Shown piece by piece: positions 23,001 to 31,229 of a DNA stretch of 64,000 nucleotides. A program made the position numbers and the translations under genes. The notes below the pieces were generated by a model that was given only the letters and a program-made list of their open reading frames with translations, was not told the origin of the DNA and ran no database searches. Within the stretch, counting starts at the first letter, position 1, and each line of letters opens with the position of its first letter. Origin of the DNA: Dehalococcoidia bacterium (GTDB lineage Bacteria; Chloroflexota; Dehalococcoidia; Tepidiformales; Tepidiformaceae). Location of the stretch: assembly GCA_022827945.1 (NCBI GenBank), contig JAJEIT010000007.1, positions 1 to 64,000 on the forward strand, written 5' to 3'.

Positions 23001-23603
23001 ATGCGTTCCTGGCTCCTCCGGATTGCCGCCATCGCCCTCCTGCTAGGGCTTCCGCCAGCCCTGAGTTCGAAGAGCGCCTCCGCCTGCGTGTGCGTGTATG
23101 TCTATCCTGATCCTCTGGAACTGCTAGAGGAGGCGGACGTTGTCATTGCCGGGCGCGTGGTTGCCGGGGGCGCCATCGGAGAGCCTGGGGAGTTCCAGGT
23201 TTCCCGTGTATGGAAGGGAACCCGGTACGCTACCAGGCTTGTTGACCACGGGGGTGTGGTCCACGACGACGGTTCTACGACCATCACTTCCTGCACCGTC
23301 TGGCTTGAGGATGGTGTGGAATACCTTCTCTATGCCTCTGTAGACACCGGCGGGATTCTCCTGGTCAACAAGTGCTTCGTCTTTGAACTCAGGTACGCCC
23401 ACGAGCATCTGGAAGCGCTGGGCGAGGGAGAGTCTCCCGTACCGGGCTTGGAGCCTCCCGTACCGAGCTTGGCTCCTGCTGAAGCGGGTTCGGACGCTGG
23501 ATTCCCTCGTTGGGCCATCGGCCTGATAGGCGCCGCCGCCGCTATCCTGGTCGTCGGTGTGGGTTTCGCCGCCATCTCCCGCCGCCGCGCACGCCACACC
23601 TGA
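23001..23603 (+). CDS. Secreted, membrane-anchored NTR/TIMP-like protein (hypothetical)
   Basis: 200 residues. The N-terminal signal peptide (MRSWLLRIAAIALLLGLPPA) is followed right after the expected cleavage site by SACVCVYVYPDPLELLEEADVVIAGRVV. That CxC start and 'ADVVIAGRV' strand resemble the tissue-inhibitor-of-metalloproteinase/netrin-like fold found in some secreted bacterial proteins. Other cysteines lie at SCTVWLEDG and NKCFVF. A Pro-rich spacer with a repeated SPVPGLEPPVPSLAP pattern leads to a C-terminal TM (WAIGLIGAAAAILVVGVGFA) and a basic tail RRRARHT, so the domain would sit outside the cell. Function is unknown; the fold assignment is tentative. A longer frame from 22938 lacks a sensible start. 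Confidence 0.8.
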   Translation: MRSWLLRIAAIALLLGLPPALSSKSASACVCVYVYPDPLELLEEADVVIAGRVVAGGAIGEPGEFQVSRVWKGTRYATRLVDHGGVVHDDGSTTITSCTVWLEDGVEYLLYASVDTGGILLVNKCFVFELRYAHEHLEALGEGESPVPGLEPPVPSLAPAEAGSDAGFPRWAIGLIGAAAAILVVGVGFAAISRRRARHT

Positions 23604-23653
23604 GCAACCGGCGCCGCCGGCCGCTCAGGCCCGATGTCCAGGGTCCGAATCGG

Positions 23654-24097
23654 CTAGACCGGGACCGCGATCTTCGCGAACTCGCCGCTCAGGTCGGCCG
23701 GGCCGCGGTAGAGCGCCTGGAACTCGCGCGTCTGGATGTACCACTGCCCGTCGATGCGCGTGTACGTATCGACGTAGCAGATCGAGTTCATCGAACGCGA
23801 GCCGTCGGCCATGTTCAGGAACTCGCCCATGTACCAGCGGCCACGCGCCGTGTCGCCCGTCACGTCGTCGACGACGCCCGAGTACACGTGCATGTAGACG
23901 TTGGGGATGCTGCCCATGATCTGTGTCCAGAGCGGCACCATCACCTCGCGGCCCTTGTGGACCTCGCCCACGTTCCACTCGCCGTCCGGCGCCCACGTCT
24001 GGCCCCAGGCCTCGGCGTCGAAGCGGTTGACCGCGTCGACGTAGCGCTCGGCCACCATGCGGATGGCGGTGTAGTCCTCAACTGTCGGCTTTCCCAT
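23654..24097 (-). CDS. SnoaL-like/NTF2-fold protein
   Basis: 147 residues starting MGKPTVEDYTAIRMVAERY, behind a strong GGAGGAA site. The AERYVDAVNRFDAEAWGQTWAPDGEW segment and later VDTYTRIDGQWYIQTREF are typical of the SnoaL-like cone fold used by many small isomerases, hydrolases and dehydratases. The longer frame to 24265 is an artefact. It is a close paralogue of the next gene on the same strand (24162-24587). Reaction unknown. Confidence 0.88.
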   Translation of the reverse strand: MGKPTVEDYTAIRMVAERYVDAVNRFDAEAWGQTWAPDGEWNVGEVHKGREVMVPLWTQIMGSIPNVYMHVYSGVVDDVTGDTARGRWYMGEFLNMADGSRSMNSICYVDTYTRIDGQWYIQTREFQALYRGPADLSGEFAKIAVPV

Positions 24098-24161
24098 TGC
24101 GTTCCTCCGGATGTGGTGTGCCCTGTGCGCTCTTGCGCCAGCGGGCCGCTGTTGGTCGCGT

Positions 24162-24587
24162 TCAGCGCGGGTCGTAGGGGTAGAAGGATCCCTCCAGTTC
24201 GGCGCTGAAGAGCACGTAGTGCTCTCGCAGCGCGAAGCGCCACTCCCCGTCGATACGCACAACATTGTCTTCGTACAGGGTCAGGCCGGTCAGGGGTGTA
24301 GCCTCGCCCCGCTGGACGTACTCCGTGTGGTACCACCGTGCCTTGGCTGTGTCGCCCTCGACGCGCTCAACGACGCCGGAGGTGACGGACATGAGAACCT
24401 CCATCCCCTCCACTGACATGTCCCAGAAGCGGGCCAACGCGTTGTGGCCGCGGGGCGGATCGTCGCGCCCGTAATCGAACACGCTTTCCGGCGCCCACGT
24501 CGCCAGCCATGCGTCCTGGTCGCGGCGGTTGACGGCGTCGACGTAGCGCTCGGCGAGTTGGCGAATGGCGGAGTACTCGTCCGGCAT
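24162..24587 (-). CDS. SnoaL-like/NTF2-fold protein, tandem paralogue
   Basis: 141 residues, MPDEYSAIRQLAERYVDAVN onward. It shares the YxAIRxxAERYVDAVNRxDxxAWxxTWAP pattern and the C-terminal RIDGEWRF strand with the gene at 23654-24097, so the two arose by tandem duplication. The long reading frame extending to 25178 is a shadow of the DinB gene. There is no Shine-Dalgarno; TACCAT lies 9 bp upstream of the ATG. Function unknown. Confidence 0.88.
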   Translation of the reverse strand: MPDEYSAIRQLAERYVDAVNRRDQDAWLATWAPESVFDYGRDDPPRGHNALARFWDMSVEGMEVLMSVTSGVVERVEGDTAKARWYHTEYVQRGEATPLTGLTLYEDNVVRIDGEWRFALREHYVLFSAELEGSFYPYDPR

Positions 24588-24596
24588 GGGCAGCGC

Positions 24597-24602
24597 ATGG
24601 TA
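24597..24602 (-). promoter_or_regulatory. -10-like TACCAT upstream of the SnoaL-like gene
   Basis: Minus strand TACCAT (4 of 6) ends 9 bp before ATG 24587 with no ribosome-binding site between. Confidence 0.35.
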
Positions 24603-24704
24603 CAGGGTTCGCGCCGCCGTTGGGGTGGTGGGCCGGGATGGCGCGCCTTGGACACCGCCGTCGCGAGCAGGCACGATCGCTCTACTTCCTTCCGCGAGGC
24701 CGAT

Positions 24705-25235
24705 ATGAGCACCACCCCACTCGAAATCCTCCGCACCGGACTCGGCTCGATGCACGCCCTCCTCGACGAGGCGATCGGTGACATGACGCTGGAGCAGCTC
24801 AACTTCCGCCCCACCGAGGGCGGCCTGAGCCCCTTCTTCAGCCTCTGGCACTACGTTCGCACCGAGGACAACATCGTCAACTTCATCGCCCAGGGCAGGC
24901 CCACCGTCTGGCTCGAGGGCGGCTACGACCAGCGCTTCGGCCTCCATCGGACCTCGCAGGGCACGGGCATGTCCGAGGAGGAGGCGAAGGCAATGACCCT
25001 CAACGACCTCGAAGGCTGGCGCCAGTACCAGCCCCGCGTCTGGCAGGCCACCGACGACTACCTCGCCACCATGTCGCCCGACGAGTTCGACACCCGCACC
25101 GTCACCATCAAGCCCCTCGGCGAGATGTCCCTCTGGCAGGGCCTGAACGGCGTTTGCCTGAGCCACGGCTACCGCCACGTGGGCGAGATCGAATACGCGC
25201 GCGGCATCCTCGGCCTCGGCGGGCTGACGATCTAG
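24705..25235 (+). CDS. DinB-superfamily protein
   Basis: 176 residues. The four-helix DinB/YfiT pattern shows three candidate metal-binding histidines: H49 in SLWHYVRTEDN and H154/H158 in CLSHGYRHVGEIEYARG. Relatives include nickel- or zinc-binding DinB proteins and thiol-dependent (bacillithiol, mycothiol) transferases. The LEQLNFRPTEGGLSPFFSLWH segment is typical. ATG 24705 is preceded by GAGG. The gene converges with the small membrane protein at 25242. Confidence 0.88.
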   Translation: MSTTPLEILRTGLGSMHALLDEAIGDMTLEQLNFRPTEGGLSPFFSLWHYVRTEDNIVNFIAQGRPTVWLEGGYDQRFGLHRTSQGTGMSEEEAKAMTLNDLEGWRQYQPRVWQATDDYLATMSPDEFDTRTVTIKPLGEMSLWQGLNGVCLSHGYRHVGEIEYARGILGLGGLTI

Positions 25236-25241
25236 CGGCCG

Positions 25242-25496
25242 CTACGAGTCCTCCTCGTCCTCACCGCGCTCCTCGATGACGGCGATGCGCCGGTCGAGGC
25301 TGCGCAGCGAGTAGCGGATGATCGCCATCGTCACGAAGAAGTCGAACCACAGCATCACCGCGCCCACGATCATGAAGGCGTCCTGGATGATCTGGTGGTT
25401 CACGAGGATGGCGGCGAGGATGAAGGCGATGCCCACTCCCGAGAGGAGCGAGGGCACGACGATGAGCGCGCCGCCGACCGTTCGCCGCACCGTCAT
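25242..25496 (-). CDS. Small membrane protein (hypothetical)
   Basis: 84 residues with two clear TM segments (about 8-30 and 38-62) and a basic then highly acidic tail (SLRSLDRRIAVIEERGEDEEDS). Its ATG overlaps the stop of the DUF885 gene (ATGA), so it is translationally coupled to that peptidase-like protein. I do not recognise a family. Confidence 0.75.
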   Translation of the reverse strand: MTVRRTVGGALIVVPSLLSGVGIAFILAAILVNHQIIQDAFMIVGAVMLWFDFFVTMAIIRYSLRSLDRRIAVIEERGEDEEDS

Positions 25497-27163
25497 GCGC
25501 CGTCCCCCAGCCGGGCGCTCTCCTGGGCGAGCAGCCCCAGCCCCATCGGCCCCATCGCGAGGGCCTCGCGGTGGAACGTGGTCAGGTCGAACGCGTCGCC
25601 GAGGCTCCGGCGCGCCTCTTCCCGCGCCGCCAGCCAGTAGCGCTCCCCGACCTTGTAGCTGATCGCCTGCCCCGGAAGCCCGAGGTAGCGGTCGATCTCG
25701 CTCGCGATGAAGTCAGGCGGGAAGTGGCTCCTCGTCCTCGCGAACTCGTCGCCGAGGACCGGCGTCCAGACCTCCCCGGGGTGGAACGGCTGCCCATCCG
25801 GGATGGCAAGCTCCATGTGCATCCCGATATCGATGATGACTCGCACGGTCCGCAGCGCCTGCGAGGCCAGCAGCCCCATCCGGTAGTCGGGTACCTCCAG
25901 GTATCCGAGCTCGCCCATGAGGCGCTCGGCGTACAACGCCCAGCCCTCGACGTAGCCCGAGCAGTCGCCGATCAACCGCTGGAAGCGCGACAGGTCGAGC
26001 AGGCGCGTGTTGCCCCGTTCCAGGTGGTGTCCGGGGACGCCCTCGTGGTACGCGATCGAGACCTCGCCCCAGAGCGGGAAGCGCGTCTTGCCGCCGGTCG
26101 GATACCACGTCCGCCCCGGCCGCGAGAAGTCCTCGGAGGGGCTCGTGTAGTACATCGCCAGCGCCCCGCCCGGTGGCGCGATCATCGCTTCGAGGCGCTG
26201 CAGCTTCTCGGGAATGTCGAAGTGCGTGCCGTTCAGGTCCGCGATGGTTCGCTCCTGCAGATCCTGCATCCACTGCCGGAACGGCTCGACGCCCTCGATG
26301 GCGCGGTCGGGGTCGGTTTCGAGCACGTGCTTGGCCGCCTCGACGCCCTCGCCCGGTGCGATCTGCTCCGCGGCCTCCTCCATTTCGCGCTGGATGCGGT
26401 GGATCTCGTCCCAGCCCCACGCGTAGGTCTCGCGCAGGTCGAGATCGCAGCGGTTGTAGGAACGCGCGTACCGTGCGTACCGCTCCTCGCCCACGCCGTC
26501 GCGTTCCCCGGCGTGGGGCAGGTAGGTCTCGCGGAGAAACTCGCCGAAGGCGCGATAGCTTTCCGCGGCTGCGGTGGCCGCCGCGTCTAGGTCGCGCCGC
26601 AAGCCATCGGAGACATCGCCCGAACGTCCCACGAACTCCGCGAAAAAGCCGCCGCTGCCGTTGCCGGCCCATGTCTCGCACTGCTTCACGCACGCTTCGA
26701 CCTGCCGCCGGGCGGCGGCGCGGCCCCCTGCCATCCCCGCCTCAAGCGTGGTCCGGTAACCGGCCAGCGCTTCCGGAAGCCGCGCGAGCCGCCGCGCGAT
26801 CGTGGCCCAGTCGGACTCGTCATCGGTGGGCATCAGGTCGAACGTGCTCCGCAGCCCCTGCATCGGGGAAGCGAGCACGTTCAGTCCCGCGAGGTAGTCC
26901 CCGGTCTCGTGCAGCTCGGCGTCGACCGTGAGCGCCTCGCGCATCACCTCGCGCAGGATGCGGTCGCTGTCCGCTTCGTCCGCCAGCGCTTCGAGCTTCG
27001 CGAGCGTGTCCCGCGTGAGCCGGTCGCGCGCCTCGAACCCCTCGACCGAGTAGTCCGTGAGCTCGTCCTCGTGCCCGGCGATGCCCAGGCTGGTGGCGGC
27101 GTTGGGGTGAAGGGCCGCCAGGTCCTCGACGTACGTGTCCCCGAGATCAGTGATGGCTGACAT
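25493..27163 (-). CDS. DUF885 family protein (putative zinc metallopeptidase)
   Basis: 556 residues. The DUF885 signature HEGVPGHHLERGN, an HExxxGH-like metal motif, lies past the middle after WGEVSIAY, and the GYVEGWALYAERLMGELGYL helix follows. Members are predicted metallopeptidases related to M2/M3-like enzymes. There is no signal peptide. The reading frame continues upstream to 27796 through the nitroreductase in a different frame, which is an artefact. ATG 27163 overlaps the nitroreductase stop by one base (TAATG). Nitroreductase, DUF885 and the small membrane protein form one operon. Confidence 0.9.
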   Translation of the reverse strand: MSAITDLGDTYVEDLAALHPNAATSLGIAGHEDELTDYSVEGFEARDRLTRDTLAKLEALADEADSDRILREVMREALTVDAELHETGDYLAGLNVLASPMQGLRSTFDLMPTDDESDWATIARRLARLPEALAGYRTTLEAGMAGGRAAARRQVEACVKQCETWAGNGSGGFFAEFVGRSGDVSDGLRRDLDAAATAAAESYRAFGEFLRETYLPHAGERDGVGEERYARYARSYNRCDLDLRETYAWGWDEIHRIQREMEEAAEQIAPGEGVEAAKHVLETDPDRAIEGVEPFRQWMQDLQERTIADLNGTHFDIPEKLQRLEAMIAPPGGALAMYYTSPSEDFSRPGRTWYPTGGKTRFPLWGEVSIAYHEGVPGHHLERGNTRLLDLSRFQRLIGDCSGYVEGWALYAERLMGELGYLEVPDYRMGLLASQALRTVRVIIDIGMHMELAIPDGQPFHPGEVWTPVLGDEFARTRSHFPPDFIASEIDRYLGLPGQAISYKVGERYWLAAREEARRSLGDAFDLTTFHREALAMGPMGLGLLAQESARLGDGA

Positions 27164-27792
27164 TAGCGTTCTAGCTTGCCACTCCGCCGCCCGCCTCGCG
27201 AGGGATCGCGCGCGGGCACGCTGTTCCCCGCCCCCCAGCTGTCGACCGCAACCAGCCGGTCGAGCGGCTGGCGCCGTTGCTCGCGCTGTTCCCGACGCTG
27301 CAGGTCCTCGGGCAGCGACTCGACCGGCCCCGGATACCCGATCGCGAACACGACCAGCACCCGCAACTCGGAGGGGGCGCCGAAGACGTCCCGTACCGCC
27401 GCCTCGTCGAACCCCGCCATGGGGTGCGCGACCAGCCCGAGCGCCGTCGCCTGCGTCATCAGGTTTCCCGCGGCGATGCCCGCATGGAACGACCAGAGCG
27501 CGCGTTCCTCGCCGTATGAGTCGGCGTGCTCGTGGTCCGGAATCGAGCCCAGCGCGACGAGGAGGGGCGCGGCCGGCGCCCAGTTCCGGTTGCCCTCGGA
27601 CAGAGCCGCAACGAGCTTGTCGCGCGCTCCCTTCGACTGCGCCACGAGCAGCCGCGCCGACTGCACGTTGCCGTGGCTCGGCGCGACCGAGACCGCCCGC
27701 CAGAGCAGTTCCTGCGTCTCCGCCGGAACCGTGCGGGGGTCGAACGCGCGCCGAGCCCGCCTTCCCGACAGCGCTTCGATGAGATCCGCCAT
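27163..27792 (-). CDS. Nitroreductase family protein
   Basis: 209 residues beginning MADLIEALSGRRARRAFDPRTVP, behind GGAGGGT. The FMN-binding RR-x-R N-terminus, the SVAPSHGNVQSARLLVA segment and the later ALGLVAHPMAGFDEAAVRDVFG block match NAD(P)H-dependent FMN nitroreductases. VVFAIGYPGPVESLPEDL ends the fold. A basic, Gln/Arg-rich tail of about 35 residues follows. Substrate unknown. First gene of the operon with DUF885. Confidence 0.88.
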   Translation of the reverse strand: MADLIEALSGRRARRAFDPRTVPAETQELLWRAVSVAPSHGNVQSARLLVAQSKGARDKLVAALSEGNRNWAPAAPLLVALGSIPDHEHADSYGEERALWSFHAGIAAGNLMTQATALGLVAHPMAGFDEAAVRDVFGAPSELRVLVVFAIGYPGPVESLPEDLQRREQREQRRQPLDRLVAVDSWGAGNSVPARDPSRGGRRSGKLER

Positions 27793-27836
27793 GCACCCTC
27801 CGGCGCGCGATCGTGCCACCCTCCCGCTCCCGGTGC

Positions 27837-27842
27837 TAGGGT
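27837..27842 (+). promoter_or_regulatory. -10-like TAGGGT, leaderless-type, for the DUF429 gene
   Basis: TAGGGT ends 8 bp before ATG 27851; no Shine-Dalgarno. Confidence 0.4.
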
Positions 27843-27850
27843 GAAGCACC

Positions 27851-28618
27851 ATGCCGACCTTCATCGGGCTCGACCTCGCGTGGACCTCCCACCGCGAGAG
27901 CGGCATCTGCTGGTTCGAAGGTGAAAGCGCCGCGGACCTGCGCTGCACCCGCCTCGAGGCCGCCGTCTGTAACACCGAGCGGCTTGCCGACGAACTGGCA
28001 GCCATCGAAGGCCCCCTCGTCGTGACGATTGACGCTCCCCTGCTCTACACGCCGGAACGCTGGACCGAACGCGAGGTCGCCCGCCGCTTCGGTCGCTACA
28101 AGGCCTCGCCCCACCAGGCGCACCACGCCGTGCGGCAGGGCTACACCGCCGGCATCGACCTCGGCCAGGCGCTCGCCGAACGCGGCTTCGTGCTCGACCC
28201 TGCCCCGCTGCTGCGTGGCGAGCTCGGCCGCTACGCCGTCGAAGTCTTTCCCCACACGGTCCACGTGCGACTCTTCGGCCTCAGCGAACGCCTGCCCTAC
28301 AAGCCGAAGGGCGGCCGCAGCGTAGCCTTCCGCCGCGAGGTCATGCGCCAATACCAGTGCCACCTGCGGAAGGTGCTGGAGCGTGAGGCGCCCGCCGTTC
28401 TCGATAGCGAGAAGGTCCGGCGAGTCCTCGCGCCCGATGCCGCAGCAGCGGCGAAGGGCGCCGCGCTGAAACGCCTCGACGACACCCTCGACGGTCTGAC
28501 CTGTGCGCTCTCCGCGTGGCTCCTGTGGAGGGAGCCCGATCGCTGGGAGACGCTCGGCGACCTGAACGGCTACATCGTCGCCCCGCGCGCTCCCGAGGAG
28601 CGCGCGCCGCTGGCCTGA
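27851..28618 (+). CDS. DUF429 family protein (predicted RNase H-like nuclease)
   Basis: 255 residues. It opens with FIGLDLAWTSHRESGICWF, the strand bearing the first acidic residue of the RNase H-like fold, and continues with VVTIDAPLLYTPERWTEREV and YAVEVFPHTVHVRLFGL. DUF429 proteins are predicted nucleases of the RNase H superfamily, without a settled role. D8 and D39-equivalent acids are preserved by eye. The gene converges with argS with a 4-bp gap. Confidence 0.85.
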   Translation: MPTFIGLDLAWTSHRESGICWFEGESAADLRCTRLEAAVCNTERLADELAAIEGPLVVTIDAPLLYTPERWTEREVARRFGRYKASPHQAHHAVRQGYTAGIDLGQALAERGFVLDPAPLLRGELGRYAVEVFPHTVHVRLFGLSERLPYKPKGGRSVAFRREVMRQYQCHLRKVLEREAPAVLDSEKVRRVLAPDAAAAAKGAALKRLDDTLDGLTCALSAWLLWREPDRWETLGDLNGYIVAPRAPEERAPLA

Positions 28619-28622
28619 CTCG

Positions 28623-30338
28623 CTACATCCGCTCCGGAGCCGTCATGCCCATCAGGTCGAGCACGCGCCCGAGCGCAATCTTCGCGGCCAGCACGAGCCG
28701 CAGCCGCGCGGCCGTCAGCGCCGCGTCGTCCGTGATCACCTTCAGGTTCGGGTCGCCCTGCTGCCGGAAGGCGTCGTTGAAGGCGTGGAACGAGGTCGCC
28801 AGCTCCATGCCGTAGTGGGCCAGGTGCTGTGGTTCGTACGTCGTCGCGACCAGCTCGATCACCTCCGACAGGCGCAGCATCTCCCGCACGAGGGCCAGTT
28901 CGTGCGGCGCCGTCAGCATCGCGACGTCGCCACCGTCGGGCGTGTGCCCCTCGCCGGCTGCCCTGTCCAGGATGCTCGCCAGCCGCGCGTGCGCGTACTG
29001 GATGTAGTACACGGGATTCTCGTTCGACTGCTTCACCGCGAGGTCCAGGTCGAACTCCATCTGCGAGCTGGGCGCCCGCAGCAGGAAGAAGAAGCGCGCC
29101 GCGTCCGGCCCCACCTCCTCGACAAGCTCGTCCAGCGTGATGATCTCGCCGCCCCGCTTCGAGAGCCGCACGATCTCGTCTCCCCGCTTCAGCGTTACCA
29201 GCTGGTAGAGGAGCAGGTGGAGCGCATCGCCCTTCCCCGTGACCGCCTCCGTCCCCACCTCCAGGCGCGAGACGTGCCCGTGGTGATCGGCGCCCCACAC
29301 GTTGATGACCTGGTCGAATCCCCGCCGCAGGAACTTGTCGTAGTGGTAGGCGATGTCGCTGGCGAAGTAGGTTGGGCGCCCGTCGGATCGAACGACCACG
29401 TTGTCCTTGTCTTCCCCGAGATCGCTCGACGTCAGCCAGAGGGCGCCCTCGCGCTGGGCGAGGTGGCCGTGCTCCCGCAGGATCGCGAGGGCCGCGTCGT
29501 ACGCTGAGTCGTCACCGTCCGCGGTGGGCTCGTAGAGCGACCGCTCGCTGAACCAGCGGTCGTAGGTCGTGCCGAAGGCGTTCAGCGTGTCCCGGATCTG
29601 CTCGACGATGAGCTCGATGCCCATCTCCCGCACACCGGCCGGGGGTGGTTCGCCCGGCGTCGCGAGGAAGCGGTCGCCCTCGCGCTCCCGCATCTGTGTG
29701 GCCAGGTCGACCATGTATTCGCCCGGATAGCCGCCTTCGGGCAGGGGCACGTCGCGGCCGTGCTGCTGCTGGTAGCGGGCGTACAGCGTCTCCGCGAACA
29801 CGTCCGTCTGCGTGCCCGCGTCATTCACATAATATTCGCGCTCGACCTCGTACCCCGCCGCCGACAGCGCGGACGCGAGCGTGTCGCCGATGGCCGCCCC
29901 CCGGCCGTTCCCCACGTGGAGCGGCCCGGTCGGATTCGCCGAGACGAACTCGAGCTGCACCCGCTTCCCCTGCCCGTGGGCGCTGTCGGCGAACGCGGGC
30001 CCCTGCTCGATGACGCGGTTGACCTCGGCCTGCACGAAATGCTCGGCCAGGCTCAGGTTGATGAAGCCGGGCGGCGCGACTTGCGGCGCGTCGATAACGT
30101 CGTTGGCGGGAAGGTGCTCGGCGATCGCCTCGGCAATGGCCAGCGGCGGCATCATCGCCGAGCGCGCGAGGCGCAGGGGAAGGGAGCTGGCGTAGTCGCC
30201 GTGGCTCGCGTCGCGAGGCCGCTCGACGAGCTCGTCCGGCAGCGCAACGTCGGGCAGGCTGCCCGCTTCGATCGCCGCCCGGGTCGCCCCCGCGACGAGC
30301 GCGCCCACGCGGTCTCGCAGTGTCGTGGTATCAGTCAC
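28623..30338 (-). CDS. argS: Arginyl-tRNA synthetase
   Basis: 571 residues. Class I synthetase charging tRNA-Arg. The N-terminal Add1-like tRNA-binding domain is followed by the HIGH-type motif in ANPTGPLHVGNGRGAAIGD, then EYYVNDAGTQTDVF. The KMSKS counterpart is the degenerate VRLSKRGGEI, common in ArgRS. The DALR anticodon-binding domain (YYIQYAHARLASIL onward) ends with LDLMGMTAPERM. GTG 30338 is the likely start, with TACGCT 6 bp upstream and no Shine-Dalgarno. Monocistronic. Confidence 0.96.
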   Translation of the reverse strand: MTDTTTLRDRVGALVAGATRAAIEAGSLPDVALPDELVERPRDASHGDYASSLPLRLARSAMMPPLAIAEAIAEHLPANDVIDAPQVAPPGFINLSLAEHFVQAEVNRVIEQGPAFADSAHGQGKRVQLEFVSANPTGPLHVGNGRGAAIGDTLASALSAAGYEVEREYYVNDAGTQTDVFAETLYARYQQQHGRDVPLPEGGYPGEYMVDLATQMREREGDRFLATPGEPPPAGVREMGIELIVEQIRDTLNAFGTTYDRWFSERSLYEPTADGDDSAYDAALAILREHGHLAQREGALWLTSSDLGEDKDNVVVRSDGRPTYFASDIAYHYDKFLRRGFDQVINVWGADHHGHVSRLEVGTEAVTGKGDALHLLLYQLVTLKRGDEIVRLSKRGGEIITLDELVEEVGPDAARFFFLLRAPSSQMEFDLDLAVKQSNENPVYYIQYAHARLASILDRAAGEGHTPDGGDVAMLTAPHELALVREMLRLSEVIELVATTYEPQHLAHYGMELATSFHAFNDAFRQQGDPNLKVITDDAALTAARLRLVLAAKIALGRVLDLMGMTAPERM

Positions 30339-30344
30339 CGGCTA

Positions 30345-30350
30345 AGCGTA
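30345..30350 (-). promoter_or_regulatory. -10-like TACGCT, leaderless-type, for argS
   Basis: Minus strand TACGCT ends 6 bp before GTG 30338; no ribosome-binding site. Confidence 0.4.
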
Positions 30351-30381
30351 TCGCCTGCAGTCGCACCGGGGGAGTCGCGCC

Positions 30382-30876
30382 CTACAGGTCGAACGGGAAC
30401 TGGTGGCGCTGCGCCAGCTCGGACAGTTCCCCCACGGCCGCCTGGGCGTGTTCCACGACATCGGGCGGGTAGCCGTACTTCAGCCGGTGCTCCTCGAACT
30501 CGTCCGCATCGAGCAGCTCGATCGTTCCGCCTGCCCGCACCGTCACGTCAAGGTCGAGATCGATGTACCGAATCTCGCCGTCCTCGAACTCCGGCGGCGT
30601 GGTGACGTTGCAGTACCAGAGCGCCGTTTCCTCGCCGGGCTCGGCCAGGCGAAAGACGTTGTACCAGCGGTCCCTCCAGAAGTGGACGTAGCTCTCGTAG
30701 CGGGAGCGGAACTCGCCGCGGCTCGTGAAGATGGGGCTGCCCGCCGAGGCGTGCGCCTGCACGAGCGATCCGTCGTCCGAGATGACGCGCAGGTGCTGGA
30801 TCCAGTGCGCCTCGCCGTCGTACTTGGTGACGCGCAACAGGAGAGGGTCGCCGCGAGTAATGGGGGCGCCGTTCAT
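30382..30876 (-). CDS. DUF402 domain protein
   Basis: 164 residues. The fold's WYNVFRL, ALWYCNVTTPPEFEDGEIRYI and DLDLDVTVRAGGTIELLDADEF blocks match DUF402 proteins, which include FomD and nucleoside di/triphosphate phosphatases with metal-binding Asp residues (IDLDLDV). Which substrate applies here is not clear. A near-consensus -10 hexamer lies 6 bp before the ATG. It follows argS upstream on the same strand but has its own promoter. Confidence 0.85.
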   Translation of the reverse strand: MNGAPITRGDPLLLRVTKYDGEAHWIQHLRVISDDGSLVQAHASAGSPIFTSRGEFRSRYESYVHFWRDRWYNVFRLAEPGEETALWYCNVTTPPEFEDGEIRYIDLDLDVTVRAGGTIELLDADEFEEHRLKYGYPPDVVEHAQAAVGELSELAQRHQFPFDL

Positions 30877-30882
30877 GCCTCG

Positions 30883-30888
30883 ATCATA
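30883..30888 (-). promoter_or_regulatory. -10 hexamer TATGAT, leaderless-type, for the DUF402 gene
   Basis: Minus strand TATGAT (5 of 6 to consensus) ends 6 bp before ATG 30876, placing transcription start on the A of the start codon. One of the best examples in the window. Confidence 0.55.
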
Positions 30889-30943
30889 CCCCGCCGCAAC
30901 GGCCCTCGACCGGGCGCTTACGTGAAGCGGAGGGACGTATTGG

Positions 30944-31096
30944 CTAGGTCGTGTAGACGAGCCCCAGGACCGTGCCGGCGATGATGGCCACCGCGCCCAG
31001 CCCGAGGACCAGGGCGATAGCGGATGGGCTGAACTCCGACCGCGCGTCCGTGTGCGCCGGCGCGACTTCTGGCGTTTCCTGTTCGGCGTCGCTCAT
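30944..31096 (-). CDS. Small single-TM protein (hypothetical)
   Basis: 50 residues. A polar, acidic N-terminus (MSDAEQETPEVAPAHTDARS) leads into one TM (ALVLGLGAVAIIAGTVLGLV) ending in YTT. ATG 31096 is preceded by GGGAG. No family recognised. It is divergent from the ABC/FtsX operon. Short length and simple composition make this a moderate call. Confidence 0.5.
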   Translation of the reverse strand: MSDAEQETPEVAPAHTDARSEFSPSAIALVLGLGAVAIIAGTVLGLVYTT

Positions 31097-31229
31097 GACG
31101 TGCTCCCGCGCACATTGTGCGTCGCGCCCGCCGTCCGCGCACCCTGAGCGGCGCCCAAACTTGCTCGGGTGACATGAGTGGGCCACGCTCGACGGAGCGC
31201 GTCCGCGAGTGGCGCCAGGTGGAGCTGGT

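Noticed and set aside
27163-28005. Nitroreductase frame running through the DUF429 start region
   Set aside because: Similarity starts at MADLIEALSG (27792) behind GGAGGGT; the upstream part is shadow of the divergent gene.
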